From: an uncultured Bacteroides sp.
GTDB lineage: Bacteria > Bacteroidota > Bacteroidia > Bacteroidales > Bacteroidaceae
Assembly (NCBI GenBank): GCA_900553815.1
Contig: USEY01000005.1
Location: forward strand, 22,290 to 86,289
Direction: 5' to 3'
DNA: 64,000 bases
Shown: positions 46,601 to 54,213 of the stretch, piece after piece
Position numbering within the stretch: the first letter of the stretch is position 1
Layout: each line of letters starts with the position of its first letter
The notes under the pieces: generated by a model
The model's input: the letters and a program-made list of their open reading frames with translations, nothing else
Databases searched by the model: none
What the model was told of the DNA's origin: nothing
Program-made: the position numbers and the translations under genes

Positions 46601-46862
46601 CAAAAGAAAAGACAACAACATCGCTGCTTTTTACATTCAACGAATACTTTCCTTCAACATCCGTAATCGTACCGTTACTGGTACCTTTCACCAACACACT
46701 CACACCTGGCAAGCCTTCTCCGGTACCATCAGATACCACTCCCTTCAAAGTTATATCCTGTGCCTGAAGGCCCAAAGGATATAATAAGAGCATCAATAAT
46801 GAGAACGAAAGCATTCTCATCCACCGAAAACTTCTTGTAGGATCTTTAATAAAGTCTCTCAT
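43668..46862 (-). CDS. SusC/RagA-family TonB-dependent transporter
   Basis: A 1064-residue outer-membrane transporter. Signal peptide residues about 17-35; then a CarboxypepD_reg-like domain (ITLKGVVSDGTGEGLPGVSVLVKG), a TonB box region (ELLDEVVVVGYGTQKKSSLT), the plug with the SusC signature segments, and a C-terminal beta-barrel ending in Phe (SLTF). It imports the oligosaccharide made by the surface enzymes. It starts 36 nt after the epimerase stop and is probably in the same transcript. Confidence 0.97.
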   Translation of the reverse strand: MRDFIKDPTRSFRWMRMLSFSLLMLLLYPLGLQAQDITLKGVVSDGTGEGLPGVSVLVKGTSNGTITDVEGKYSLNVKSSDVVVFSFVGMKTQEYKVAGRTVINVQMKDDTELLDEVVVVGYGTQKKSSLTSAVSAMKGEELLKAPSTNVSQLLGGRLPGISSVQESGEPGLDQASLKIRGSIYNVAYIVDGFPVDNINDLDPNDIESVSVLKDGASAAVYGLKGAGGVIIVTTKKGEAGKTKVTYDASFGASMNANFPKFMNGPQFAYYYNMAEMMDQLASGAITDRSQYVPHFTKENVEAMTNGDPTDGWDNVDYIDKVFGTGFTQKHSVTVQGGNEKMRYFTSLGYLGQDGNIDNFNYRRYNVRTNIESDFAKNFHFTLGVAGNVGRRHTPGYASGGTDSDSYLGEQGWLSVARQTIQMHPYLPVQYNGMYTASLQNNTSLPNSPLAAIYESGYKNTRSLDLQTNFSLSYDVPWVKGLSLKISGSYNYGTSHNKNLNTPYSTMVYDNASGWSIKSDPRGTDQGINIGEGQSTYEQLVGQASINYLRSFGKHNVDAMFLVEGRDYKSNNLSAYAQNLPFSQLPELDYGVATKDPVAGSSDASRSAGYVFRLKYDYSNKYLAEFTGRYDGSYKFYGMAGQQWGFFPSASLGWRLSEESFMDNLNFLDDLKIRASVGLLGNDSVTPYSFLSQYVAGTNVLINGVLSPAYYTNVIANPDLTWEKTLSWNAGFDFTMWNGMLGMEFDAFYNYTYDILTAMGGDYPPSMGGYYQTYANYNKIDSKGVDILVSHRNSFQLGGKPFTYGVSANITYAKTRWLQYPDSPNIMEWRKVTGTPYGATMAWVAEGLFRSEEEITNSAWYGTRPNVGDIKYKDLNGDGKITEDDKARVGRSNRPELTYGLNLNCSWNGFDFNAQFTGGALFDVSLTGTYYNGYDDNTIWTQTFKEGANSPLYLVENAYSIDNPDGTFPRITLGSPGHGGDNGLASTFWLRDGKYIRLKSAQLGYTFPRQWMQKINIQNLRIFVEGSNLFTISGLPEGIDPESPGVNNGYYPQQRTIMGGISLTF

Positions 46863-46897
46863 AAGTTCGATTTTTTAAATTAATAATATTTATTTGG

Positions 46898-48073
46898 CTA
46901 ACACTTTTCACTTAATTCATTCAACACCTTCCAACACTGATACAGTCCGCGAGGAACATGGAAGCAGCCTTTCCACTTGCCACCCTTCAAAGGTAACAGC
47001 ACCTCACCGCGACGGTTCAGATAGCCATACCATTCGGGATATTCCTGGTCTTTGAAGTGAGACCATACATAATCGTGTACCTTCTCAAACCATTCCAGAC
47101 ATTGCCGGTCGCCCGTCAGACGATAGCCCTTCAGCAACGAAATCAAGGTTTCGATATGAACCCACCAAAGTTTCTGGTCCCATTCCAGCTGCTGGGGAGG
47201 ATTGCCCAGACGGTCCATGAAGTAGTAGATGCCACCGTACTGCTTGTCCCAACCATAGTTGAGCATGGTCAGTGTAATGTTCTTGGCTTTCTCTATCAGG
47301 TCCGGACGATTAAGGCGCTTACCCAAGTCCATAATGAACCACATGGCCTCGATGGCATGACCAGGAGTAACCTGGCGACCTTCGAAGGAGTCGGACAATG
47401 AACCGTCTGCCAGCACATTCTCTACAATAATACCACCTAACTCAGGACGATAGAATACATCCATCACTTCGTGGATGCAGGTATCCATGGTCTTCACCAG
47501 GAAATCTTCGTCGAGCAAGTGCTCTATTTCCAATGCCAGGTTGCAAAGAATCATAGGAAGGGCAAAGCCTTTCAAGTCGCGTGTGCCGGGATGGAGTTTG
47601 TTCCATTTGCCTTTCGGATTGTTCACCTTCGACAGTACGATGTCGAAAGTCTTCTTGGCAATATCAGCATATTCCTGATTGCCCGTGGCCAGACTCAACT
47701 GTCCGAAAGCCATCGTAGCAAACGTGTAAGAGAAGATGTTGTAAGGTTCTACCAACGGGTGTCCTTCGCGGTCGAGCGAGAAATACCAGTTGTAGTTGCC
47801 ATCATGACCGTACTTTTTCAGGAACTCACCGCCTTGAATGGCACAGTCGAGCCACTCCTGGCGTTTCTCTACCTTGTTGTAGAGCATGGCAAACATCCAG
47901 ACTTCGCGGCCTTGCAACCAGATAAACTTATCTGTATCGAACACTTCGCCATTGCGTTTCAGGCAAGTGAAATAGCCACCAAACTCCTTATCCTGGGAAT
48001 GCTGCAACCAGAAAGGAAGCACATTCTCCATAAGCTCTGCTTTGTACTGTTCAGCTAATTTCTTGAAATCCAT
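46898..48073 (-). CDS. N-acylglucosamine 2-epimerase (AGE/RnBP family)
   Basis: A 391-residue cytoplasmic (alpha/alpha)6-barrel epimerase. I start at MDFKKLAEQYK, as in Bacteroides GlcNAc 2-epimerases. Family blocks are KEFGGYFTCLKRNGEVFDTDKFIWLQGREVWMFA, VEPYNIFSYTFATMAFGQLS, TPGHAIEAMWF (catalytic-site His region) and HVPRGLYQCWKVLN. It converts GlcNAc to ManNAc (family knowledge), a step in sialic-acid or amino-sugar use; a cellobiose-epimerase role is possible but less likely. It lies 24 nt after the transporter stop. Confidence 0.88.
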   Translation of the reverse strand: MDFKKLAEQYKAELMENVLPFWLQHSQDKEFGGYFTCLKRNGEVFDTDKFIWLQGREVWMFAMLYNKVEKRQEWLDCAIQGGEFLKKYGHDGNYNWYFSLDREGHPLVEPYNIFSYTFATMAFGQLSLATGNQEYADIAKKTFDIVLSKVNNPKGKWNKLHPGTRDLKGFALPMILCNLALEIEHLLDEDFLVKTMDTCIHEVMDVFYRPELGGIIVENVLADGSLSDSFEGRQVTPGHAIEAMWFIMDLGKRLNRPDLIEKAKNITLTMLNYGWDKQYGGIYYFMDRLGNPPQQLEWDQKLWWVHIETLISLLKGYRLTGDRQCLEWFEKVHDYVWSHFKDQEYPEWYGYLNRRGEVLLPLKGGKWKGCFHVPRGLYQCWKVLNELSEKC

Positions 48074-48096
48074 AATTATATATTTTATTAGGTCGA

Positions 48097-49497
48097 TTAT
48101 TTTTTCATCCAATAACGTTCTATTTCTTCAAGCGACTTGCCGGTAGTCTCGGGTATCAGTTTCCATACAATCAGCATGTAAGGCACACACATGAGGGCAA
48201 ACAGCAAGAATGTTCCGGCGGGGGTAAGATTTTGGAGCATCCAAGGAGTGAGCTGTCCTACCAGATAAGTGCCAACCCAAAGGGCGAAGCCGGCAATGGA
48301 CATGGCCATACCGCGAATGCGAGTGGGATACATCTCGGACAACAGGACAAAGATGACCGCCGAAATGGATATGGCACAACAGAATACATAAAACAAGAAG
48401 AAGAACAGCAGGAAGCTGTTGGGCAAACCCAGCGAAGCCGAGAAGCGGAAATAGAAACCTATCAGCAACAACGAAAGCACCATGCCCGATACACCATAGT
48501 AAACAAGCTTCTTGCGTCCTACCTTATCAATGATGAAGACGGCAATCACCGTCGTCACGGCATTGACCAAGCCCACCAACACCTGGCTGAACAAGGCATC
48601 GCCACCCGAAAGGCCGGCTTCTTCAAAGATAGAAGGGCCATAGTAGAGCACGGCATTCACACCCATAAACTGCCCCAAAATGGCTATGGCAGCACCAATC
48701 AGCACAGCCTTGAAAATGCCTGGCTGCAGAAGGAATTTCCAATCGGATTTAGTCTCAGACTGAACCACCGACTTCGTTTCATCCAACTGTCCCTGAGCAT
48801 CTTGAGCGGAAAGATAAATCCGCTGAAAGACTCCGAGGGCACGTTCGTCGTACTTTCTGAGAACAAGCCAACGTGGACTTTCGGGAATAAAAAGTACCAC
48901 CACGAAGAACAGCAGGGAAGGAATACCAGACAATCCCAACATGCCTCGCCATACTTCAGACACGAAAATGGTGTGCATCCAGCCGTCACCCAATGCTGCA
49001 CCGCTTTGAGAGTAATGAAGAAGCTGGTAGTTGGCCAAATAAGCGCCCAAGAAACCCAGCGTCACTGCTAACTGGTAGAGGGAGACTAAACGACCGCGAT
49101 AGCGGGCAATAGAAACTTCGGATATATAAAGCGGTGAAACAATGGAAACTACACCAATACCCACGCCACCTAGGATGCGGGCAATGACAAGCTGGTCGAA
49201 GCTACCCGTGAAAGCGCAGCCAATGCCCGACACGGAAAAGAACAGAGCCGCAATCAGCATTGTCACCTTGCGCCCGTAACGGTCGCTCAACTTACCAGCA
49301 AACAACACACCAATAATAGAGCCTACCAAGGCACAACCGACAAACCAGCCGGTCTGTATCTGGTCGAGACTAAACTGTGCAGTCACCTGAGAGATAGTGC
49401 CCGAAATAACAGCTGCGTCATATCCGAACAAGAAACCACCCAAGGCAGCCACGACAGAAAGGAATATCAAATAAGAGAAATTTATGTCTGACTTCAT
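48097..49497 (-). CDS. MFS sugar porter
   Basis: A 466-residue inner-membrane sugar transporter with 12 hydrophobic segments. Sugar-porter marks are GGFLFGYDAAVISG, GKLSDRYGRKVTML, RYRGRLVSLYQL, PESPRWLVLRK (loop 6-7) and the C-terminal PETTGKSLEEIERYW. I start at MKSDINFSYLIF, which precedes the first helix; the longer frame would run into palindrome array F. It should bring the sugar freed in the periplasm into the cytoplasm, next to the epimerase. Confidence 0.92.
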   Translation of the reverse strand: MKSDINFSYLIFLSVVAALGGFLFGYDAAVISGTISQVTAQFSLDQIQTGWFVGCALVGSIIGVLFAGKLSDRYGRKVTMLIAALFFSVSGIGCAFTGSFDQLVIARILGGVGIGVVSIVSPLYISEVSIARYRGRLVSLYQLAVTLGFLGAYLANYQLLHYSQSGAALGDGWMHTIFVSEVWRGMLGLSGIPSLLFFVVVLFIPESPRWLVLRKYDERALGVFQRIYLSAQDAQGQLDETKSVVQSETKSDWKFLLQPGIFKAVLIGAAIAILGQFMGVNAVLYYGPSIFEEAGLSGGDALFSQVLVGLVNAVTTVIAVFIIDKVGRKKLVYYGVSGMVLSLLLIGFYFRFSASLGLPNSFLLFFFLFYVFCCAISISAVIFVLLSEMYPTRIRGMAMSIAGFALWVGTYLVGQLTPWMLQNLTPAGTFLLFALMCVPYMLIVWKLIPETTGKSLEEIERYWMKK

Positions 49498-49561
49498 ACC
49501 TATTAAATTTATACTGCCAACCATCGGCACATCTTGCACAAACAGTAGGAGTTTCATTTCA

Positions 49562-49671
49562 GTTTCATGGATTGAAACCATTAGTTTCATACGCTGAAAC
49601 TGTTGGTTTCATTGCTTGAAACTATCGGTTTCAGACTATGAAACCAACAGTTCCAACGACTGAGACCAACC
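49562..49671. repeat. Palindrome array F: five units every 22 bp
   Basis: GTTTCA-N5-TGAAAC units start at 49562, 49584, 49606, 49628 and 49650 (the last one altered, GTTCCA...TGAGAC), exactly 22 bp apart. Arms are the same as in arrays E and G, and centres differ. It sits in the 246-bp gap between the DUF4434 Tat protein and the MFS gene, just upstream of the MFS start. Confidence 0.95.
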
Positions 49672-49743
49672 GGAAACTGGCAAGATAAAGATGAGCGATG
49701 GCTTATTGAAAGAAAATACCTATTAACCTGTTTATATCTTATA

Positions 49744-50838
49744 TTATTTGATTTCGAAATATTCCTTATACCTGTCGTATAGATGCCCTGCCTGCAAATA
49801 AGCAGACTGCGGACTCATGAAATGAGAGAATTCAAACGTAATGGCCTTGTCATAGCCTGCACGTTTGGCCGCTTCGAGTTTCATGCGAAGTTTGTCAAAC
49901 TTGATAGGAAGAAAACGAATGGGCATATCGCGGTCGAAAGACTCGGCATTGGTCCAACACTGCATTCCATATTTGTCAGCCAGTTTTTTGTTCACTTCAA
50001 AGAAGGCGTCCAGCTCATCATAGTCAATGTGGCCGTCTTGGAAAGCACAAGCATCCACCACGTCGTGTATGCCGTCGAATATCTCGTTCCATTCTTTCTC
50101 ATGTTGCTCCACCGACACGGCATCTTCCTTCGTCAACTTGTTAGTCCCCATAATGGCCTTCTTGCCATCAATCCAAGGAGAGATGAAAGTAGGCAGACCG
50201 CCCGATACATCCTTACACTGCTTACCCATGGCATGAAAAGCTCCTATGGCACCCTTGGTAGCACGACTGATTTCACCACTGATATACCAACCGCCAAAAC
50301 TCTTGAAGCGACTGCCATAGTTTTCCCACACCTCGTCAATCACATACTTGTTGTCTTCTATCTCCCAACTCAAGTCGCCGGTATCCCAATAGCGTCCCGA
50401 ATCGTAAAGACCAAAATAGAACTTCATGCCATACTTTTCGGCCAACTTCAGAAACATCTCCAGCAAATCGACCGAAGGCATATAGCAACCTTTACCCAGC
50501 AGATACCTGGAAGGATAAGTGATAAACTTCCGATAACCCGAACGAATCATGATGACCGTATCAATACCAATTGCTTTCATATATTGGAAATCACGGTCCC
50601 ACTCTTTCAGCCCCCAATTCTGATGAGGAATATCATGCGATATTTCATCAAGGAAAGTTCCTGTAATCTTCAACCCGTTCGACTTGGGAACTATCAACCG
50701 AGTCTCATCACTGGCTGGCGTAGCAACCTGATTTTCCACCCCATCAGACGAGGCTTGTAGCAAAGAAGGTGCCGCCAACAACGAAGCACTCGCCAATACA
50801 GATTTCTTTAAGAAATCTCTCCGACTGTTTGTTTTCAT
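49744..50838 (-). CDS. DUF4434 putative glycoside hydrolase with Tat-type signal
   Basis: A 364-residue exported protein. The N-terminus has the twin-arginine motif SRRDFLKK followed by a hydrophobic stretch, so it should leave by the Tat route, unlike the other two DUF4434 proteins. The TIM barrel carries GWYISGE (Glu about 189) and TNAESF (Glu about 299), the same pair of motifs as its paralogues. It is the first gene of the PUL transcript. I start at MKTNSRR; an upstream Met three residues earlier is possible. Substrate unknown. Confidence 0.82.
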   Translation of the reverse strand: MKTNSRRDFLKKSVLASASLLAAPSLLQASSDGVENQVATPASDETRLIVPKSNGLKITGTFLDEISHDIPHQNWGLKEWDRDFQYMKAIGIDTVIMIRSGYRKFITYPSRYLLGKGCYMPSVDLLEMFLKLAEKYGMKFYFGLYDSGRYWDTGDLSWEIEDNKYVIDEVWENYGSRFKSFGGWYISGEISRATKGAIGAFHAMGKQCKDVSGGLPTFISPWIDGKKAIMGTNKLTKEDAVSVEQHEKEWNEIFDGIHDVVDACAFQDGHIDYDELDAFFEVNKKLADKYGMQCWTNAESFDRDMPIRFLPIKFDKLRMKLEAAKRAGYDKAITFEFSHFMSPQSAYLQAGHLYDRYKEYFEIK

Positions 50839-50880
50839 ATTCTTCATGTCTTTCTTAGTATCTTTACTATATCTTCGGCA

Positions 50881-50888
50881 CAAATATA
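50881..50888 (-). promoter_or_regulatory. -7 promoter element of the PUL
   Basis: The minus strand reads TATATTTG, 43 nt before the first PUL gene. Confidence 0.5.
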
Positions 50889-50901
50889 GTCATATTTACT
50901 A

Positions 50902-50964
50902 AATAAACCATACATTAATAAATTATTTTATTATATACCACACCGTATACGCACACGGTTTATT
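50902..50964. promoter_or_regulatory. Inverted-repeat operator candidate in the divergent PUL/ROK region
   Basis: AATAAACC at 50902-50909 and GGTTTATT at 50957-50964 form a perfect 8-bp inverted repeat. A second one, ACCGT...ACGGT, spans 50942-50959. They lie between the PUL promoter and the ROK promoters, in a very AT-rich 269-bp gap with no gene. Confidence 0.4.
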
Positions 50965-51004
50965 ATATAAGTTAATAAAATGATGAATAAATAAATGAAT
51001 TCAC

Positions 51005-51012
51005 TATTTTTG
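51005..51012 (+). promoter_or_regulatory. Alternative -7 element upstream of the ROK gene
   Basis: TATTTTTG, about 96 nt before the ROK start. Confidence 0.35.
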
Positions 51013-51073
51013 CACGCAATATATTTAATATAGAAAGCGAATTAAATCTTATCCTATTACCAAAAATTTTTAA

Positions 51074-51081
51074 TATCTTTG
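51074..51081 (+). promoter_or_regulatory. -7 promoter element of the ROK gene
   Basis: TATCTTTG, a full match to TAnnTTTG, 27 nt before the ROK ATG. Confidence 0.55.
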
Positions 51082-51107
51082 TAAGAACAGCTAAAAAAGA
51101 AAACAAT

Positions 51108-52316
51108 ATGGCCCAAGCACTACTAAAAGAGATTGAAATCGGAAGCAAGAATGCATTGCTGAAGAAGAGAATCATTACACATTATATATATAGTGGTAAT
51201 TCCACCTTAACAGACCTCTCGAAGGAATTGGATTTAAGCGTACCTACCGTTACTAAATTTGTCAGCGAAATGTGCGAGGAAGGATATATAAACGAATACG
51301 GCAAATTGGAAACAACAGGTGGACGACATCCCATACTTTATGGTTTAAACCCAGAATCCGGCTATTTCATTGGGGTAGACATAAAGAAATTCGCCGTCAA
51401 CATCGGTCTTATCAACTTCAAAGGAGACATGGTAGACCTCAAAATGGACATCCCTTATAAATTGGAGAATACGCCGGAAGCACTGGAAGAACTATGCAAA
51501 ATCATCAGCAATTTCATAAAGAAAACAAAAATCAAAACCGACAAGATTCTGAATATAAACATCAATATCTCGGGAAGAGTAAACCCCGAACTTGGTTACA
51601 GCTTCAGCCACTTCAACTTTTCCGAACGTCCGCTGGCAGAAATACTAACTGAAAAAATTGGTTATCAAATCAGTATTGACAATGACACCAGAGCCATGAC
51701 CTATGGCGAGTTTCTGAGAGGCTGCGTCAAAGGAGAAAAAGACATCATATTCGTAAACATCAGTTGGGGATTGGGAATAGGCATCATCATCGATGGTAAG
51801 GTATACACAGGGAAATCCGGATTCTCAGGAGAATTCGGACACGTCAATGTATTCGACAATGAAATCCTCTGCCACTGCGGCAAGAAAGGATGCCTAGAAA
51901 CAGAAGCATCAGGCTCAGCACTACACCGCATTCTATTAGAAAGAATAAAGAATGGAGCCAGTTCTATCTTGTCCAACCGAATCAATACCTGCGAAACTCC
52001 CCTGACACTCGACGAAATCATTGCGGCAGTTAACAAAGAAGACCTTCTTTGTATAGAAATAGTGGAGGAGATAGGACAAAAACTGGGTAAGCATATAGCC
52101 GGATTGATTAACATATTCAACCCTGAACTGGTAATCATAGGAGGCACTCTATCACAAACTGAAGACTATATTACCCAACCAATCAAGAGTGCCATCAGAA
52201 AGTATTCATTAAACTTGGTCAACAAAGATTCTGTAATTACCACTTCAAAACTAAAAGGTGAAGCTGGAGTAATAGGAGCATGTATGCTGGCGCGCAGCCG
52301 TATGTTCGAATGCTAA
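51108..52316 (+). CDS. ROK-family transcriptional regulator
   Basis: A 402-residue ROK protein. Residues about 20-70 are a winged helix (STLTDLSKELDLSVPTVTKFVSEMCEEGYINE). The sugar-kinase-like part follows, with IDNDTRAMTYGEF (catalytic-site Asp region), GGRHPILYGL and the zinc signature CHCGKKGCLE. It probably represses the divergent PUL and responds to a sugar or amino sugar, as RokA/NagC do (inference). It stands head-to-head with the PUL. Its stop overlaps the wbuC stop by four bases on the other strand. Confidence 0.9.
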   Translation: MAQALLKEIEIGSKNALLKKRIITHYIYSGNSTLTDLSKELDLSVPTVTKFVSEMCEEGYINEYGKLETTGGRHPILYGLNPESGYFIGVDIKKFAVNIGLINFKGDMVDLKMDIPYKLENTPEALEELCKIISNFIKKTKIKTDKILNININISGRVNPELGYSFSHFNFSERPLAEILTEKIGYQISIDNDTRAMTYGEFLRGCVKGEKDIIFVNISWGLGIGIIIDGKVYTGKSGFSGEFGHVNVFDNEILCHCGKKGCLETEASGSALHRILLERIKNGASSILSNRINTCETPLTLDEIIAAVNKEDLLCIEIVEEIGQKLGKHIAGLINIFNPELVIIGGTLSQTEDYITQPIKSAIRKYSLNLVNKDSVITTSKLKGEAGVIGACMLARSRMFEC

Positions 52317-52771
52317 AGCGCCAGCAATTTATCCATAAAGGCCTTTACCTGTTCACTATCCGCCGAAGCTGGTGCCCAAGAGGCGACATCTTCTACCGGA
52401 AGTGGCTGGTAAGGACCTTTTTTCACTTCAAAGATTACCGTACCACTCTCTAAAGAGATAATGCTATGCCACATACCGACAGGAATCTCCAAGCCATACA
52501 TCCCCGCCTTTGGATCCAGAATTGTTTTTTCAATCACCTCTCCTTCATCATTAAAAAAGAAAGCCAATAACTTTCCACGCAACACCAAGTAGGTTTCCTC
52601 TTTATCAGAATGACGATGAGGAGGCAAATAAGTAGCTGGCTCCAAAGCGTTCAGCATGCGATGTACTGGAGCATCCATCGATGTATGAAAATTATAGTTC
52701 ATACGCAAGCGGGGACTCTGCAAAGCCTCCTGCGTTACTTGATTCAATAAGTCTTCTGATATCAGTTTCAT
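52313..52771 (-). CDS. WbuC-family cupin
   Basis: A 152-residue cupin protein of the WbuC family, found at the ends of capsule and O-antigen loci. Visible cupin residues are PPHRHSDKEETYLVLRGK (the first cupin motif with metal-binding His/Glu) and IPVGMWHSIISLESGTVIFEV (second motif). Function unproven. It overlaps the upstream NusG-like gene by four bases (ATGA), so the two are translationally coupled. Confidence 0.88.
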   Translation of the reverse strand: MKLISEDLLNQVTQEALQSPRLRMNYNFHTSMDAPVHRMLNALEPATYLPPHRHSDKEETYLVLRGKLLAFFFNDEGEVIEKTILDPKAGMYGLEIPVGMWHSIISLESGTVIFEVKKGPYQPLPVEDVASWAPASADSEQVKAFMDKLLAL

Positions 52772-53097
52772 AAATTCAGCAATTGAAGGAATTTAGCAGT
52801 AAGCTCTGCCTTTAATGCAACAATAGAAACAGGTCTGCCTTCATCATTAAGCAAGAGAGTTCCCCTAAGCTCCGAAAGTGCGGCAAACAGCTTATCCTTA
52901 TCGCCTGAAACAAAGATACAACCATGAAACAACGGAACAAACACCCTTTTATGATTCCCTTCCCATTGAATAAAAGTGGGTTCTGATGGACAATAAACCA
53001 TAAAACCCAATGCATCCAATTTCTGGGCAGTATTATATTCCGAATGAATATCGGTTATTAGGACGTACCAATTATCCGGTTTGACCTCAGCAATCAT
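52768..53097 (-). CDS. Short NusG/UpxY-like transcription factor, NGN domain only
   Basis: A 109-residue protein with the NusG N-terminal domain: NWYVLITDIHSEYNTAQKL, GFMVYCPSEP and GNHKRVFVPLFHGCIFVSGD match the NGN fold of UpxY antiterminators. UpxY proteins are usually about 170 residues with a KOW domain, and no KOW domain is visible here. I start at MIAEVKPDN, since the ATG overlaps the wzz stop (ATGA) and the longer frame lacks conservation. It may control elongation of its own operon. Gene coupled on both sides. Confidence 0.8.
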   Translation of the reverse strand: MIAEVKPDNWYVLITDIHSEYNTAQKLDALGFMVYCPSEPTFIQWEGNHKRVFVPLFHGCIFVSGDKDKLFAALSELRGTLLLNDEGRPVSIVALKAELTAKFLQLLNL

Positions 53098-54206
53098 AAT
53101 GCCTCCTTTTTTCTCCAATTCCTTATGAAATCCCGAACAAACAATATCCAACCAACACTACCTACACCTGCCAAGAACACAAAACCAATCAGAATCATTA
53201 CTTTACTTGGTTTAGACGCCTTTAGAGGAACCGTTGCCGGTTGGACTACTGTATAAACAGGAGTTATTTCTTGTACACGTGCCTTCGCCATCTGCAATTG
53301 TTGTGATACTTGTGAATATACACCATACGCCAAAGACATTTCATTCTGCAAACGTTCCTGCTCAGCGCGATAACTCAACAATACGATATTCTTATTGGCA
53401 TCAACAAAAGCTGCATATTCCTTCTGAGCTTTTGCATAATTGCTTTTCGCCTCTGAATACAGTTTTTCGGTAAATGCCAAATCGTGGCGGGCCTTATTCG
53501 TTCGATAATCTGTAATATATTTCTGCAAACGTGCCATAACCGTATCCGTCATTGTTGCAGAAATCAATGGATCCTGCATTGTCACCGACAACGTTGTAAC
53601 TCCAGTCTTTTTATCAACGGAGACCGCGATACGATTACTCAACGCCAAAGCTATATCCGACTCATCTTTGGTAAGCATAAAAGGGTCAAGTTTTCCGCTA
53701 CCATTTTCTTCAGGCTCTTCTTTAAACAAAGAAATCATCCAACCTAAGACTTTAAAAGGAGCCGAAGTTATAGCGCTCCACCATGGAGCTCGCTGGTAAT
53801 CGTACATATAACCATATAAAGTAGTATCAATCTCAGCATCCATATCTTTCACAGGCACATCGAATAACTCCGTAAGAAAGGGAGTAGAAGAAACAATATC
53901 CGGATAAAGATCAGGATAGAGTGCGTCTTCACCAGCACCACCTCCAACATTGATTCCAGCCATTGCAGCCAAGGCTCCCATTGTTCCTGAAGCTGATTTG
54001 CCCGACATTTCCGGAGCCAAAGTGACACTTGTTGTATACTCTTTAGGAATACTAAAGCCAACCACCAAAGCCGCAATGATGGCAATACCACATGCCTTGA
54101 AAACCAACTTGCGTTCCGCCCAAACCTTTTGAGCAAGCTCAATCAAATCGATTTCCTGTTCTTCTGTCTGAGCAGCAACTTCTTTCTGTATCTTATCTTC
54201 AGCCAT
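53094..54206 (-). CDS. Wzz-family polysaccharide chain-length/co-polymerase protein
   Basis: A 370-residue inner-membrane protein. Two membrane segments frame the periplasmic part: about residues 36-54 and about 335-355. The C-terminal PVYTVVQPATVPLKASKPSKVMILIGF is the GNVR/Pro-rich Wzz motif. The middle is a coiled coil (about 235-300). It regulates chain length of an exported polysaccharide. It begins 7 nt after the Wza-type stop and overlaps the NusG-like start. Confidence 0.9.
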   Translation of the reverse strand: MAEDKIQKEVAAQTEEQEIDLIELAQKVWAERKLVFKACGIAIIAALVVGFSIPKEYTTSVTLAPEMSGKSASGTMGALAAMAGINVGGGAGEDALYPDLYPDIVSSTPFLTELFDVPVKDMDAEIDTTLYGYMYDYQRAPWWSAITSAPFKVLGWMISLFKEEPEENGSGKLDPFMLTKDESDIALALSNRIAVSVDKKTGVTTLSVTMQDPLISATMTDTVMARLQKYITDYRTNKARHDLAFTEKLYSEAKSNYAKAQKEYAAFVDANKNIVLLSYRAEQERLQNEMSLAYGVYSQVSQQLQMAKARVQEITPVYTVVQPATVPLKASKPSKVMILIGFVFLAGVGSVGWILFVRDFIRNWRKKEAL

Positions 54207-54213
54207 AATTTCT

